A DNA stretch of 64,000 nucleotides from Sphaerosporella brunnea (lineage: Eukaryota > Ascomycota > Pezizomycetes > Pezizales > Pyronemataceae). The translations under genes and the position numbers were made by a program. Numbering within the stretch: position 1 is the first letter of the stretch; every line of letters begins with the position of its first letter. This document shows, piece by piece, positions 50,690-61,873 of this stretch. The stretch covers positions 24,643 through 88,642 of the forward strand of contig VXIS01000201.1 of the NCBI GenBank assembly GCA_008704415.1. The letters are read 5' to 3'. The notes under the pieces are model-generated. The model ran no database searches and was not told the DNA's origin. It was given only the letters and a program-made list of their open reading frames with translations.

Positions 50690-51430
50690 ATGCCACCAAA
50701 GACGACAAAAAAAGAAAGAAATCTGCTGCTTCGTAGACGCTACATTCCCCACGTTGGATTGGATTTATTGGCGCGCACCCCGGTACTGACTGGGCGGGAA
50801 ATACCCCGCTACCAAAAAGGCGAAGCAAGCCCGCATCGAGGACCCAGTCACAGACTCCCGCCGAGACCCCTCCGCAGCCACCCGCCGAGAGCCCGCCCGC
50901 GGCCCGCTGAAACCCCGTTGCGGCTACCCGTCTAGACCCCGTTGCAGCTGTGCGCCGAGACCCTGTTGCAAGATGGAATTAAAACCGCTCTGTCTAAGAG
51001 AGGTGGGGGAAAGGCGGGAGCCCAAACATTTACCACCACAAATAAAGAAAGAGCTTTTGAAGCCATCTGGGAGGTCCTGCCTGATGGAGCCAGCAAGTAG
51101 GAAAAGGGAGCTGCTATATATTATAACAGCGTCCGGGACGAGGGGCCTCATTTCAAGAAATTCTACACGGACCTGTGCATCAACGGGGACCGCAAGCCAA
51201 CCGGAGACCGTCACTTGCCATCGGATATTGTGGAAGACAGACGTATCCGACAGGATACAGCTGGGCTGTTGATTATTGGATCCCTTGGGAATGACTCTGA
51301 TGAGAACGAGGAGGCGGACGAGGAGCACGAAGGGGAAAAAGACAGGAGTGAGCTTGAGGAGGGAGGTGAGCTCGAGCAGGACGAGAAAGAAGAGGATGTG
51401 GAAAAGGATGAGGGGGAGCGAGCACTTTGA
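50690..51430 (+). pseudogene. DUF6818/Myb-SANT-like protein with two stops
   Basis: One frame from ATG 50690 (context ACATGCC) to TGA 51428, interrupted by TAG at 50933 and about 51095. After a P/R-rich region built on 24-bp repeats (GCCGAGACCC..., about 50868-50965), a domain reads FEAIWEVLPDGASK, stop, EKGAAIYYN...HFKKFYTDL...RKPTGDRHLPSDIVEDRRI. The pattern LP.G...W...A..YN...KF..L....KPTGD...P is that of DUF6818/Myb-like dom­ains in fungi, oomycetes and plants. The second TAG sits where tryptophan is normal. A long acidic tail (EEADEEHEGEKDRSELEEGG) ends it. Confidence 0.5.
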
Positions 51431-51640
51431 ATGGGGCATGGTTGTCTTTCCCTTTGTGGTTCGAGTTCATCACGACAACGAATATCCACAGCTTTTTTTG
51501 CGCTCCAATTTTTCGCTTTAAGGACAAACAAAGGCATTCGCGAGCATGAGGATGAGGATGGGGATGAGGCTGCGAGCCTTTGAGTTTTGAAGTCACGCGA
51601 TCGGATATCACTATCACGAGAGCTCAACATAAATCTGAGC

Positions 51641-51868
51641 AATCGAATCACCAGTGCAATCAATAAGGCGTTGGAACGGAAAGCAATGGACCAGGGGTAA
51701 ATACAATCATTGGCCCCTAATCAATACCACGAGTTTCTACCGCTGTTTTCCGAGGCTGCAGCCAACCACCTACCTCCCCACCGGCCCTATGATCACAAGG
51801 TAACATTCAAGGAGGGGGTTGAACCCGTTAGCCCCCTTAATTCGTTGTCACGCCCGGAACTGTTAGGA
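51641..51868 (+). pseudogene. Ty3/gypsy pol fragment just before RT
   Basis: Reads APNQYHEFLPLFSEAAANHL, then PPHRPYDHKVTFKEGVEPVS and PLNSLSRPELL before homology ends. YHEFL..FS...A..LPPHRPYDH is the conserved linker leading into gypsy reverse transcriptase. A TAA-type break lies just upstream (ERKAMDQG stop). No LTR or RT core nearby, so an isolated remnant of a lineage other than the two complete elements. Confidence 0.75.
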
Positions 51869-53608
51869 GGAGGCGAACCGCATGCCACTCCACGACCCCA
51901 GTACCGGTCCGGGTCTCCGAGGCCTGAGGCCCAGAAAGACTCAGCGTCGCAAGGCGAGTCGTCAGACCATGCAAATGATGGGCCCCAGCGAGAGCGAGAT
52001 CGGTGGACTCCTTTGATGTTGAATGGCAGAAGTTTGGGCAACTCCACCGTTCAACTGAGAAGATGGTCAAAGCGCAACCATGTTCGACCGCATCGTCCTG
52101 AAACCTTCACAGGTGACTCAGGCAGGTCTATTACGGTAGGATGGATCCTGCATCCTGCAGCGTTTTAAGGGCTGGCATCTTGTCAAATATTGCCGACAGT
52201 GTGCCAGGCTGTTTCACGCTGGCAAAGCGGCTAAGTAGATGGGGGATTCAGGTTTTGTTTTATTCATAAGGTATCAGGCCGCTTGTGAGCATGACATTAC
52301 GGTTACAGGTAGACTACCCTTATGCCCCATCGACCGACAGGCGGGCGTTTTCCGCCAGTTACTTCGTGCAAACAGGGATGCTTTGACGGACGGTGCAGGC
52401 CAACCTTCGCTCGTGAGCCTTGAGAAAAGCAGACAAGAACAAATTCAACGCCACAGAGGACACCCCCTTAACAGTCGCCGTCATGTTTATCAGGGCAGGT
52501 CATACGCTCTACGTATCGATAGTAGATTTTATGCGAAAACGAATGCTCTTACCTCAAACGGAGTTGGAGGGGACGGAATACAATGTTAGGCCTGCGACAC
52601 CCTTCGTTGTCCCCCGCAGTGTTAATAGTGCCGAATTTCCCTACATCACACTAACGTCTTGCGATCGCAGTGGCTTTTCCCACGCCTCAACCGGAGCTCT
52701 GGATCCCAGTAGCTCTCCAGAGGCTGTGACGAGCCCTGGTGCAAACCACCCGTCGAGGTTTTTTTAGGGATTATATGGGCCATATTGTGGAAGTGTCGCA
52801 ACCGCCGGAGGATGATTCAATGAAACGAAAGGCCACGAGAGCGTGCAAAGAGATATTACTTGGACGATGCTATCCTATTCTGCCAACAAGCTATGTATCC
52901 CTCAACCGTTGCGGGCAGATGTTCTGCGGGAAACCCGTGACGCGACGTTACGAGGTGGCCATGTTGGCGCGTGGCTGAGACAGTTGCAGCAGTTGCCGCC
53001 CGCTATTTCTGGCCTAAGCTAACGGACTCGATGGTGGACTGGTACGTTGCTGTGACTGCGTCTCCTGGCACAGCCCATCGCCGAACACTGCTATCCTTCG
53101 GCCCTCTAGTCGAAGAGTGCTACTTCTCATGACAATTGAACACCCATGTTGCGATGAAAATTGACGGCCACATGGTGTACGATCGCTGTTTTACCTGGCA
53201 CTATCCTCGAGGTCGAGGCTAAGACAAGAAGCACGCAGAAGACTATCGATTGCATGAGTAATTTCCTGGGTTTTGCGCTTTTGTTCTCGACCGCCTTCTA
53301 GTCCTGCCAGCCGTATGTGCGCGTTGATACGGTACTTACAGGACAGGATCACAACCAGCTCATTCGGTCGAACAGAAAGCCGAAAATTGCCCAGTGGGAT
53401 AGCACTTGGCAGCTTTGGATGGGTGGGGCGTGTGCGTGGGAAAGTGATTTCGATGGCTTGGATCGAGGATTGCAGTGTAAAAATTGCGCTTAGGGAGGAG
53501 CTCCGCACGTTTTCTGCCACCGAACGATACACAGAACACGATGCATATTTGTTCGCCAGTTATTGATACCCCCAGTCAATGGGAATGCTGCTTCCACCGC
53601 GAATAGCA
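51869..53608. other. Unassigned stretch with coding-like fragments
   Basis: 52245-52310 shares TTTTGTTTTATTCATAA..TAT, GGCCGCTTG and CATGACAT with 60520-60580. Frame 52420-52767 (DTPLTVAVMFIRAGHTLYVS) and pieces at 53300-53560 have protein-like composition but no recognisable domain and no clear joins. Possibly an eroded gene. Confidence 0.35.
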
Positions 53609-54797
53609 TCATCCGCTATCAGAAGCATTGCCAGGTAGGCGTGACTCGCCTGCGTTGTTGACGGGAGAGATAGTTTCGGCGCCGCGACTTACACATTCCA
53701 CTTCCCGACCCGCGGCTTCGACTTCAGAAGCGATCGGGACCACCAACGGATCATCCATCCCTTCGGCTGCGGTTTGATCGCCTCCGTCGCTACTCTGGCT
53801 CCCCATCCAGGCCTCTTCGCCTACCGAAATCTCTGGTAGCATCAAAAATTTACCCCGTTCGCAGTCGACGTCATCCATTTGAATGTGGGACACTTCCGGG
53901 ATCTTCGAAGGCTGCAGCGAGAGGCGCCAGTCCTGGACCTTCTGCATAGCTTTCCAGGGATCAAACCTGTCTGCCCACTCGACTGGCATGGCTTCGGGGC
54001 CGGATGAGCCGGGAGGCGATGCGAAGCTGCCCCCATCCAGCGAGCTGATCACCATTGCGTGAGTCGCGTGAAAATCGGGGAGTTCCACGTAGAAGACTGT
54101 CGGACGCTGTGCCAGGTTGCGCGACTGAAGGTCTGCAATTTCAGCCGGGAGGACGGAGTCTTTGAAGTAGTGCAGCTCGAGGAGGCGGCTATGCCCTCCA
54201 CTCAGCTTGATAGGCCCATGGGGATGCCTTAGCCACTGCTCTGCTGTCAGCGCTGGTTTTTTCTTCCGCAATGAAACTTACCGCGTCGCTGTCTTTCAGG
54301 TCGAAGGTGGAAACAGTCACCGCAATCCACGACGGTCGGTTGTTGAGCCAGTTGTTGAAAGCAACGACAGGCGCCAACGGGTGTGGATTCGGAGGTGGAG
54401 TCCAACCCGCGGCGGGGATTGGAAGGTGGTACATCTTCTGCAGGTCGCTTGCGTGGTCGCGCATCCACGCGTCGGCGTCCCACGCGTTGCCACGGAAACC
54501 CTGCGGCCTGTTGGAGTAGGACATGACCGGTAGAAACGTGATCAGCGTCCGTCCATTGGTGCTGTTGCGCATCGCGAACAGTACAAGCGCGTAGTGGAAT
54601 CTGCTCCCGGTAGTGGTGACAAGCTGGCCGTAGGCGCTGCTCATCTGGCGCGATGGGGCGTACGTCGAACGCGGGCCATACGGAAAGTTGATGGTCTGTG
54701 CCGGGAAGGCCAACATCACCAGCTCTCCGACCTCGGGTACCTGCTGGGTCGTGTCGTAGCTGTGGGATACCCACCGGACGGAAGGTGTTGCGGGCAT
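53609..54797 (-). CDS. Unrecognised two-exon fungal gene
   Basis: Exon 1 is 54797-54282, intron 54281-54236 (46 nt: GTAAGT, GCTGAC branch, GAGCAG end), exon 2 54235-53609; 380 residues. I chose ATG 54797 (MPATPSVRWVSHSYDTTQQ) because it follows a C/A-rich leader with a TAAATAG-type box about 65 bp before. The frame is open upstream to 55085 but that part looks non-coding. The first half is globular (VGELVMLAFPAQTINFPYG, WIAVTVSTFDLKDSDA), splicing leads into WLRHPHGPIKLSGGHSRLLE and FYVELPDFHATHAMVISSLD; the last 110 residues are acidic and disordered-looking. No family recognised, no signal peptide or membrane segment. The joined frame across a canonical intron makes it a believable gene. 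Confidence 0.72.
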
Positions 54798-56189
54798 CGC
54801 TGTCGGTTTGGGCAGGGTATAGTGATGTGGAGGGGGTGTCGATGGCTGGAAGAGGCTATTTATCTCTCGAGGTTCGAGGTGAGGGTTAGTGGCGCGTGAT
54901 CTGGGTTGCAGGGCAAGGGCTAACACGTGTTCCGGCACAAACCCACCAACTACAATGGTTATGCATGTTGGACGTAGCTGCCATGCAAGCAAGCTTAAGG
55001 ACACCGCACCCTCGCCTGACAGCACGAACGAAAGGCTTGCAAAGTTTCTTGTGGCTGCCGCGGCGTGGAGCTGGGAAGCGTTCATGTCGATAGAGATGAC
55101 CTAGGCATGCGGTATGGACGGGGCAAGCCAGGCCAGTACAATGAGATTGTCAGATTCTACAAGCAGTACCACGGGTAGAAGGGGCATGTCATAAGCTAGA
55201 CCAGTCCCGATCTCGGTTTGGACCATAGATGATCACGCAGGAATCTCAACCTGAGGAAGCGCTGCACGACAACGTACATGTGCATGATACCCGGAGTAGC
55301 CTTCTCCTCCAGGAACGGCCCACAACTAACGGCCATGAAAGGTGCTTCCAGCCCAGAAATTTCTCCACAGAGTTTCTCAGTGCCCTATTCTGCGGTAGCT
55401 ACCGATTTCTCTCCTTAAAGAGCTCATCCCGGCTCTGCGGCTTGTCTGAAAGGCAGGACCTGCGGTCCTCGCGCTCGCAGGCTCGGTTCTATATCTGACC
55501 GCCGGAAGCACTTTCTACTGGGAATGTCAGGCAGATGGCAGTTGCGCCTGCCCACCACGGCCAAAGGGAGTTTCTAACCACCTGGCTTACCGAGCGTATA
55601 GATTGCCGGTAATGTGACTTTACCAGGCGAAACCGTACCTGACGACATCCCTGCCACGCAATGACTCTCCGATGGCATGGTGATTGTCAGTCGCAGGGTT
55701 CAACTCGTGGTGTGGACTAACACCGTGAGCCTCTTCTTGCATGGCGCGAAATTCTGGCGTGCGAGCCACGCCCATCATGGGTTATTCACCTGGCCATTAC
55801 TCTAAGTCCACGCTTCAGGATCACCACCACGATCTAGTCTGATCCAGTCCACGGGTGCCAGGGAACAGGCAAGACCACAGTCGACTGCAGTCGACTGGAT
55901 GCTGAGTAAGGTTTTCGGTGTATGTAACTTGTAATATGTTCCAAAGTCGATACCCTCCGGGAGTCTGTTTGCCGCGGTGGGCCATTTGCCATGCCGCGGT
56001 GGACGCTTTCTTGGCCGGAGAAACAAATAAAGTTGAATCCTTTCGCCTTCGGCCGTCATCCTCAACCTGTACATAATGCTTAACCACCACCTCCGACGCT
56101 CAAACTTCACCCCTGTCCGATGCTCAAACTTCAACCACTGCGCATGCCGTCACCCCGCTTTCAATCAGGGGGAGCCAGTGTTCGTCTAC
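54798..56189. other. Unassigned stretch
   Basis: The first part is the promoter side of the gene ending at 53609. 55867-55900 has a CAGTCGACTGCAGTCGACTGG palindrome. Otherwise no recognisable gene. Confidence 0.45.
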
Positions 56190-56252
56190 CGCGCCTTCGT
56201 CGAGCGCGCCTTCCTGAACCGTGCCTTCCTCCACCGCGCCTTCCTCACTTTT
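56190..56252. repeat. 15-bp minisatellite
   Basis: CGCGCCTTCGTCGAG, CGCGCCTTCCTGAAC, CGTGCCTTCCTCCAC, CGCGCCTTCCTCACT: four 15-bp units giving an RAFxxRAFL-type peptide in one frame. It lies inside a possible ORF that ends at 56406 (SSAPSDLFTPTLGSNPASRE), too weak to call. Confidence 0.7.
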
Positions 56253-59167
56253 CGAGCAAGGTATCTCCAATAGTCAGAACTCAGGTTCTTCCGGGCTTTC
56301 CTCGGCTCCCAGCGATCTATTTACGCCGACTCTTGGCAGCAACCCTGCCTCGCGTGAGGATTCGCAGGATTCACGTGTCACGGATATATTTTCGGAAAAA
56401 AAATAGTGCACACGCACAAGCGTTATATGGCTTCAAGGCTAATGGGTGCGAGGTGGAGACCGACAGATGTGAGTCCTTTTGTTTCTGAAGTCGTTGAGAT
56501 TGCGGATGTTTGTCAACCACTAAAAATCCTCTCGAGCACATACTGGAGGTGCACAAGATCGCTCCCGACGGCCCAATAAATACTGCTGCGTTGCCAAAGC
56601 GATCGAGTCGGCGTTTCCGACCGCTTTTCTCCCAAAGTCGCTTCGCTTCCACGCCGCATGTTTCCCCCCCGCTTCTCTCCCTCATCCACCCACTTCTCTC
56701 CGTTCCCCAGCTATTCACCTCTCCTGCGGCCAGGCGCCTAGGCTAACATGATGTATTCCGGCCGCCTTCATGATGTAATTACACCAGGTACGTATTCGCG
56801 CAATTGACATGATCGCAATCTGGACTGCCATTCGTCGAGCCTGTTTTGTCGACATTTAGTATGTACCAACGCCGCCGACAGATGTGTTCCCCATCCGAAC
56901 ATCAACCAACCAGGGGTGCCTGGTTACACATGTAGACGCTGTGCACGCACCGCGGGATATTCAACGTTTGTTGTAGCACAGCGATTATAATAAGTGGGGG
57001 GATAAAGGATTACTGTCGAACCTTGATACTGTTCAGCATCCTCCTCACTCATTCTTTGGCTTGCATCCTTCCTTCTCGGTAGCACCGGCGGACGCAGAGT
57101 CAGAATCGTTCCCTTGTCTCGATCTTGGATACACGCGATTACGCGCCTGATGTCTGCCGAGCCCGGAGCGCGCACAAAATTGGCCATCACGGATCTTGAG
57201 CGACGACGCTATCGCCGCTCTGGAGTCGTCGCGCGATGCATTCAACTTCGCCACGTATTCTCCATCGCAGCAGTGCTCGAGGAACTGCACTGTCTAAAGC
57301 GGAGCGTGAAAACAGGAAACAGAAGAGCAGGGATAGCGGGAATGTATTTGTAGAAAATTGACAGCAGACATCTTTCCGGTGAGCGCCCTGACTGCGGTCG
57401 ACCGCAGACACACTGTGGGTGAGGAGGGGGATATTTGATGCTCATCTTCTGCCGTATTCTGTCTGCAACACGGGAAATGAGGACCACTCCTCCCCTCAGG
57501 AAACGGAGAGCAGACCTTGTGCGTGTGTGGCGCCTACCAGCCCCCCTGCACTCGTGCACTCAGCCGCCATGTCGGCCCTGTTCACCCCCAGCTCCACCCA
57601 CTTTGTTGAACATCCGCGGCGTCCAAGTACTTGTCTGTAAGTGTGAAATACCATAAGGCTATCAGGCAGTAGAGCATCCGCTAACGAGGAGGCTGGTGGT
57701 TTGACTGGCCATCGTCATACCCTGAGCGCGTAAACGGTTAAAGCTCTGTCGTCAGCAGCGATTCACCCCGCCCCTTTCCAGCAAGGTATATTCCCGCTCG
57801 AGTTTGGGAGAGTCCGCTGCCCTCGGGATAAACAAAGTCATCCGCTGGATGCGTCTGCACGTATCTGATGGCCGCAGTCATGGCGGGATGTGCGCCTGAC
57901 GGCGCTTGCGACAGTTCCAGTATCCTGCGGAGAGCGCATCTGCCAGTGTGAGTATGCCTCTATACTAGGCGATGACTATCTAGGTTATCGCTGCCTATCC
58001 CGCTGTGGGAACGTGGGGTTTCTTCCTTGTAAACTCGATCCATACCATGTGGTCGAAACACACCCCGAGCTGCAGGTTGCTCCGTCGGTTTTGTTTACAC
58101 GCCGTCTGCTTTGGGAGCAGCTATAAGTGCAGGAATTCCGCGGCCCTTTGACTAGCTGCCAGCCATTTGCACCCCAGACGGGATGTGCACAACCGCGACA
58201 CTGGTACGTCAATCGGGGGTTTCAACAGACATCGCTGTGATATAATGGCGGTTACGCTTGCTGTTCCTGTGGGTCGAGATCTCGGCGTATTTACATTCGC
58301 GCTATTCCGGTGGCAGTCGTAGCAGTGTTGGCGGCCGTGTTGTGACCATATTCGAAGTGGATGCGGGAACTCAGCTAGGCGTGCATTTTGCTCATCCACC
58401 CACAACTCACGCGTTTACGCACACCCCTCCCGACCCGCAAACAGCGCAGTGTTCACGATGGCCGAATTCGTATTTGAGACGTCAACCGACCTCACACAAC
58501 AGTGCCCCAGCAACGGCGACGAGCCTTTCTGTTGTGCAGCTGGGTCTCGAGCTGTCGCTCCTGTCCCATTTTGGCCACTCTGGCAGACACAGAGTCATTC
58601 TCAGCGTTCCGTGGTGACTGACGGCAGGATCGCTGAATGTCTTGCTTTGTCAACGGCTCCCGAGCCCCGGCGTGCCCCGACGGTGTCGCAAGAGAAGCCA
58701 ATGTTCCAGTCGATCGTATTGTCCGTGTCGCCTGCGCGATCTTTGTGCGCGACCCAGCCACCGCAGCGATGGTGCTTTGGAGACTGCGGTGCCGCTGAAC
58801 CATGCGGCCCGAAGTCGATGCGCTACCATGTGTGTGGTGTTGCGCTACGTGATACATCCTGGGGGTCAGTCAGGAACTTTGGCTGCCGCGCCCTCGAGAT
58901 GATACATCGCGCTACACATAAAGTCCTACGTCTGCTGCTTCCGTAGACGGTACTGTAAGCAACTGCCACAGTAGCCGGTGTAGACTGTGCCGCGGATCAT
59001 GAATCGGCTGTTACGATCACACAGCCCCCGTCCGGCCTGTGCGCAAAAGGCCAGCCGGCGATCGGCCCGACAAACCTGGAGATCTATGCGTAGCGGTCTT
59101 TGCAAGCACGGTGGGAGCTCGCTGCCTGATCGACTGTTGGCGTATTCGTGTACTTTTGTCAGCCGTG
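56253..59167. other. Unassigned stretch of 2.9 kb
   Basis: Contains ORFs with ATG starts but no domains, for example 58458-58946 (MAEFVFETSTDLTQQCPSNG) with a competing minus-strand frame. No repeats or element ends detected. Could include a lineage-specific gene that I cannot distinguish from chance. Confidence 0.4.
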
Positions 59168-59512
59168 CAGGGTTGTCAAAAGTCCGGCCAGTCCGGCTTT
59201 TAGCGCGGGCTGAACCGGACTGATTGAAACGGGCCTTCAAATCACGGCCCGTTTGGACCAGGCCTTTTGGATCGAGACCCAGGCGGCTACGGTCACCGGC
59301 CAGGTCCGGATGTACCCGGCACCCGGCGGGCCCGCCAGGCATCCCTAGTTCTTTGCTTACACAGCCATCAAGGTAAGAAACATGGACGCGCGATACACAT
59401 TCAACAACCTGAAGCACCTTCAGATACCGCTCCATCTGGACCCCCAGCTGTGCCAAGTCACACAGCATACGCTCAACCTAAAGAATTTGATAACCCGCCG
59501 CATATACCGTAA
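59168..59512 (+). repeat. GC-rich dispersed repeat, copy 2, with conserved peptide
   Basis: Starts CAGGGTTGTCAAAAGTCCGG; 59168-59350 matches 838-1000 and 59325-59470 matches 45190-45335 inverted. A frame across the second part reads GKKHGRAIHIQQPEAPSDTA then PSGPPAVPSHTAYAQPKEFD to a stop at 59510. It may be the eroded 5' part of the recombinase gene below. No TSD found. Confidence 0.5.
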
Positions 59513-59625
59513 CTTCATCGCCCAGGATTTGAGGCATTCTTGATCCGTGATATTGAATTTATCCCTGGGGATTATTAGTGATGCTTCCATCGACACTAAC
59601 TTCAGAGGAGACTCTCTTTCTTCAG

Positions 59626-60012
59626 GGCGTGACGATCACTCTGGCCGCCACCGGCGACTCCGCCTGACCAGCTGAAGCGCTCCGGAACCTCTTCCAAACG
59701 TTTCCACAGCCTCCCAGTGACCACCTCTTCACCCGGGCACATGGCAGACCATTCACCAGGCAGTGCGTCATCGCCGCCCTCTGTGCCTGTCTGAAACACC
59801 TCGGCATCGGCGGCCAGTACTCCGGCCATTGCTTTCGCCGTGGAGCAGCGACATCCGCCCGCCGAGCCGGGCTCTCAGGCTCTGAGATCCAGCTGCTGGG
59901 TCGCTGACACTCGAATCCCTACAAGCGTTACATTGACACCCACCATGAGCAATTGTACGTCATCTGGGGGCTCGGGGTTTACAAACGTGACTTTCGCCTG
60001 CCGGCGCAGCGA
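59626..60012 (+). pseudogene. Tyrosine recombinase (DIRS/Crypton-type) C-terminal relic
   Basis: One frame encodes the catalytic end of a tyrosine recombinase: ITLAATGDSA, PAEALRNLFQTFPQPPSDHL, FTRAHGRPFTRQCVIAALCA, then the HxxR box SGHCFRRGAATSA (H at 59827), then GLSGSEIQLLGR and NPYKRYIDTHHEQL with the nucleophilic tyrosine (59929). Two TGA stops interrupt it (59665 after GDSA; 59905 in place of the usual W of LGRW). TTCTTTCTTCAG just before 59626 could be a splice acceptor. The N-terminal half and the reverse transcriptase of a DIRS element are not seen. Such genes belong to DIRS or Crypton elements, abundant in mushroom-forming fungi. Confidence 0.85.
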
Positions 60013-60375
60013 TCGGGTCACCAACTCTCACCCCTCGGTCCGGGCTGCGGACAAACCATCGGATACACTTCAATTTCTCAGTTTTTCACGGTCATTTGTT
60101 TGTGTTGGAAATAGTCGCTGCAAGGGGATCAAGCGTGACAGAGATGATGGTGAGGGGTAAAAGGTTGATTATCCGATGACGCTCTAAGAGGCTAATCTAC
60201 CCGTATATATACCCTTTCCAAGCCTCACGAGATATCACACAGTCCCCGTCTTAGCCTATCAGTCGTCTTTATCCATCCGTCGACTATGCCTAGAAAGCCA
60301 ATTTCCAACAGTTTGGTTTTTGTCGTTTGTTGAGTCACAAATACATCACTGCCACACGCCGGAGGAAAGCACTGG
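60013..60375 (-). repeat. Repeat shared with 29830-29998, split by a solo LTR
   Basis: Inverted relative to the 29.8-kb copy. 60013-60102 matches GGTCACC.A...TTTCAC.GT.ATTTGTT and 60311-60375 continues with GTTTGTTGAGT.ACAAATACATCAC. The LTR at 60103-60310 falls between. It follows the recombinase relic directly and may be its element's 3' end. Confidence 0.7.
60103..60310 (-). mobile_element. Solo LTR, 208 bp, third LTR family
   Basis: TGTTGGAAAT...ATTTCCAACA with perfect 5-bp duplication GTTTG (60098-60102; 60311-60315). The interior includes GGGTATATATACGGG as a TATA region and GGCTTTCTAGGCAT, matching the LTR at 35476-35690. Formed by recombination between two LTRs of an element now lost. 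Confidence 0.9.
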
Positions 60376-60440
60376 TCCCTCTTCCAGCCTACGGGATCTA
60401 CTCGACAATAACAACTCATTAACTTGAAGCGGGAAAATAA
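60376..60440. repeat. Repeat inverted at 62772-62835
   Basis: CATTAACTTGAAGCGGGAAA and ATAAACTTCC here match GGAAGTTTATTTTCCCGCTT then CAAGTTAATG..TTGTTATTGTC at 62772-62835. About 60 bp, family unknown. Confidence 0.7.
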
Positions 60441-61873
60441 ACTTCCCCAGCGGGCGCTCCGGGCTGAAAAGCTTTTCTTGACGTTGTGCCACGGTTGTGG
60501 GGGGGGGGGGGTGACGTCGCCGTGTTTTGTTTTGTTTTATTCATAATGTATTCGGCCGCTTGCGGCCATGACATAGATAAAATAGAATCATCGCTGCCCC
60601 TAGGCTCGGAGTCCTCCTGTGGGGTTTGCTCCTTCAAAGGAAATAAACCAAGGAAATTATGTAAAAAGAGTGAATCGAAAACCCAAAAAGCCTCCTCCAA
60701 CCCTTCAGTGAAAGTGATCCCTATATCGACTTGACGTGCTCCCTCCCCGATCGGCCCACCATGTGCATTCCTCCGCCCATATGCACGCCCGCTTCTAACG
60801 CCCGAAAGACATCAAATCTCGCTGTGCCCTCGATGTCGGGGATATTTCACCCTCTGGAACGTGGTCTCTTTGCTGCCTAAAACTATGATCCCCACACTAC
60901 AATCGGCCCCGCTCGGGGCACCGGAACAGTCCAAGTTACCGGCGACTGCGATTTGTGGGGCTTAGGTGCCTCTGCCTACCCACAGAGGGGGCCCCACTTT
61001 GCCGGGTTGCGGACTGGTTGATCGGTATACGCGCACACGCTCAGGAGTTATCACTCGCTCGCTTCGCACGATATAGTTCCGGTCCGTCTCGATCGGGGGC
61101 TCACTGCAAGCGCTATCGCCTTGCTAACTGGCTTTAAACGTTCATTCCGACGAGTTGCCATGCCGACTATCGGCTGAGGTTAATACTGAGTGGTAGCAAG
61201 CGAATCGCGGGGGCAAATGAGTTGTTGAATCAAAACCGTACACTCTACCCCGCCTGGTAGAGCGGACACACACACCACAAAAACATCGTGAAGCCAAAGT
61301 GTGCGGGGTTTTCGGTGTGCCAACGCACAGGCTTGGCATTTCCGGGCGGTTAGTGTGGTTGTCGAAGGTGTGTGTGTGTGACGTCGCCGTGATGCTGTAC
61401 CGACGCAATTCACCGACCTCCGCAAGTTCACCGACCTCTGTAAATGACAAGATATTTCGCCGCCTTTCTCCCGTAACTGAGCCCAACCGGGAATCCAGTG
61501 GACGACCCAATGCGGCCCCATTGAGTCAAATTCTACAGGAGCCTTCACCACAAAGCCACGCGGTCCCATTGAGCAGGATCCTCGCATCGCCGAGCCTATT
61601 GCAGCACCGCCTGCCAACATCACTGAGCCCATTGCTGGATCGCCCGCCAGCAGCGCCGAGCCCTTTGCTGCTGAGTCTTTAGAGCCTCGAGTAAAGCGCA
61701 GACGGAAGTAAAAAGGTTTCCTTGTTCGTCTCTGTCTTCCTTAAGATATCCTGAGCTTACACTCATTCAGTGCTCCAGTCGTTGTTTCTGCCGCGTTGGT
61801 GCTCTGGACCTCTCCTCTCGTCTTTCTCTGGCCCCCGGCCGCTCCTTTCCATCTGGCGGTGCCCTGGACAGTT
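60441..61873. other. Unassigned stretch
   Basis: A run of 13 G at 60499-60511. 60515-60580 shares sequence with 52245-52310. One frame ending near 61710 reads EQDPRIAEPIAAPPANITEP, IAGSPASSAEPFAAESLEPR and VKRRRK, a repetitive tail with a nuclear-localisation-like end, perhaps the C-terminus of an element protein. Nothing else recognised. Confidence 0.35.
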
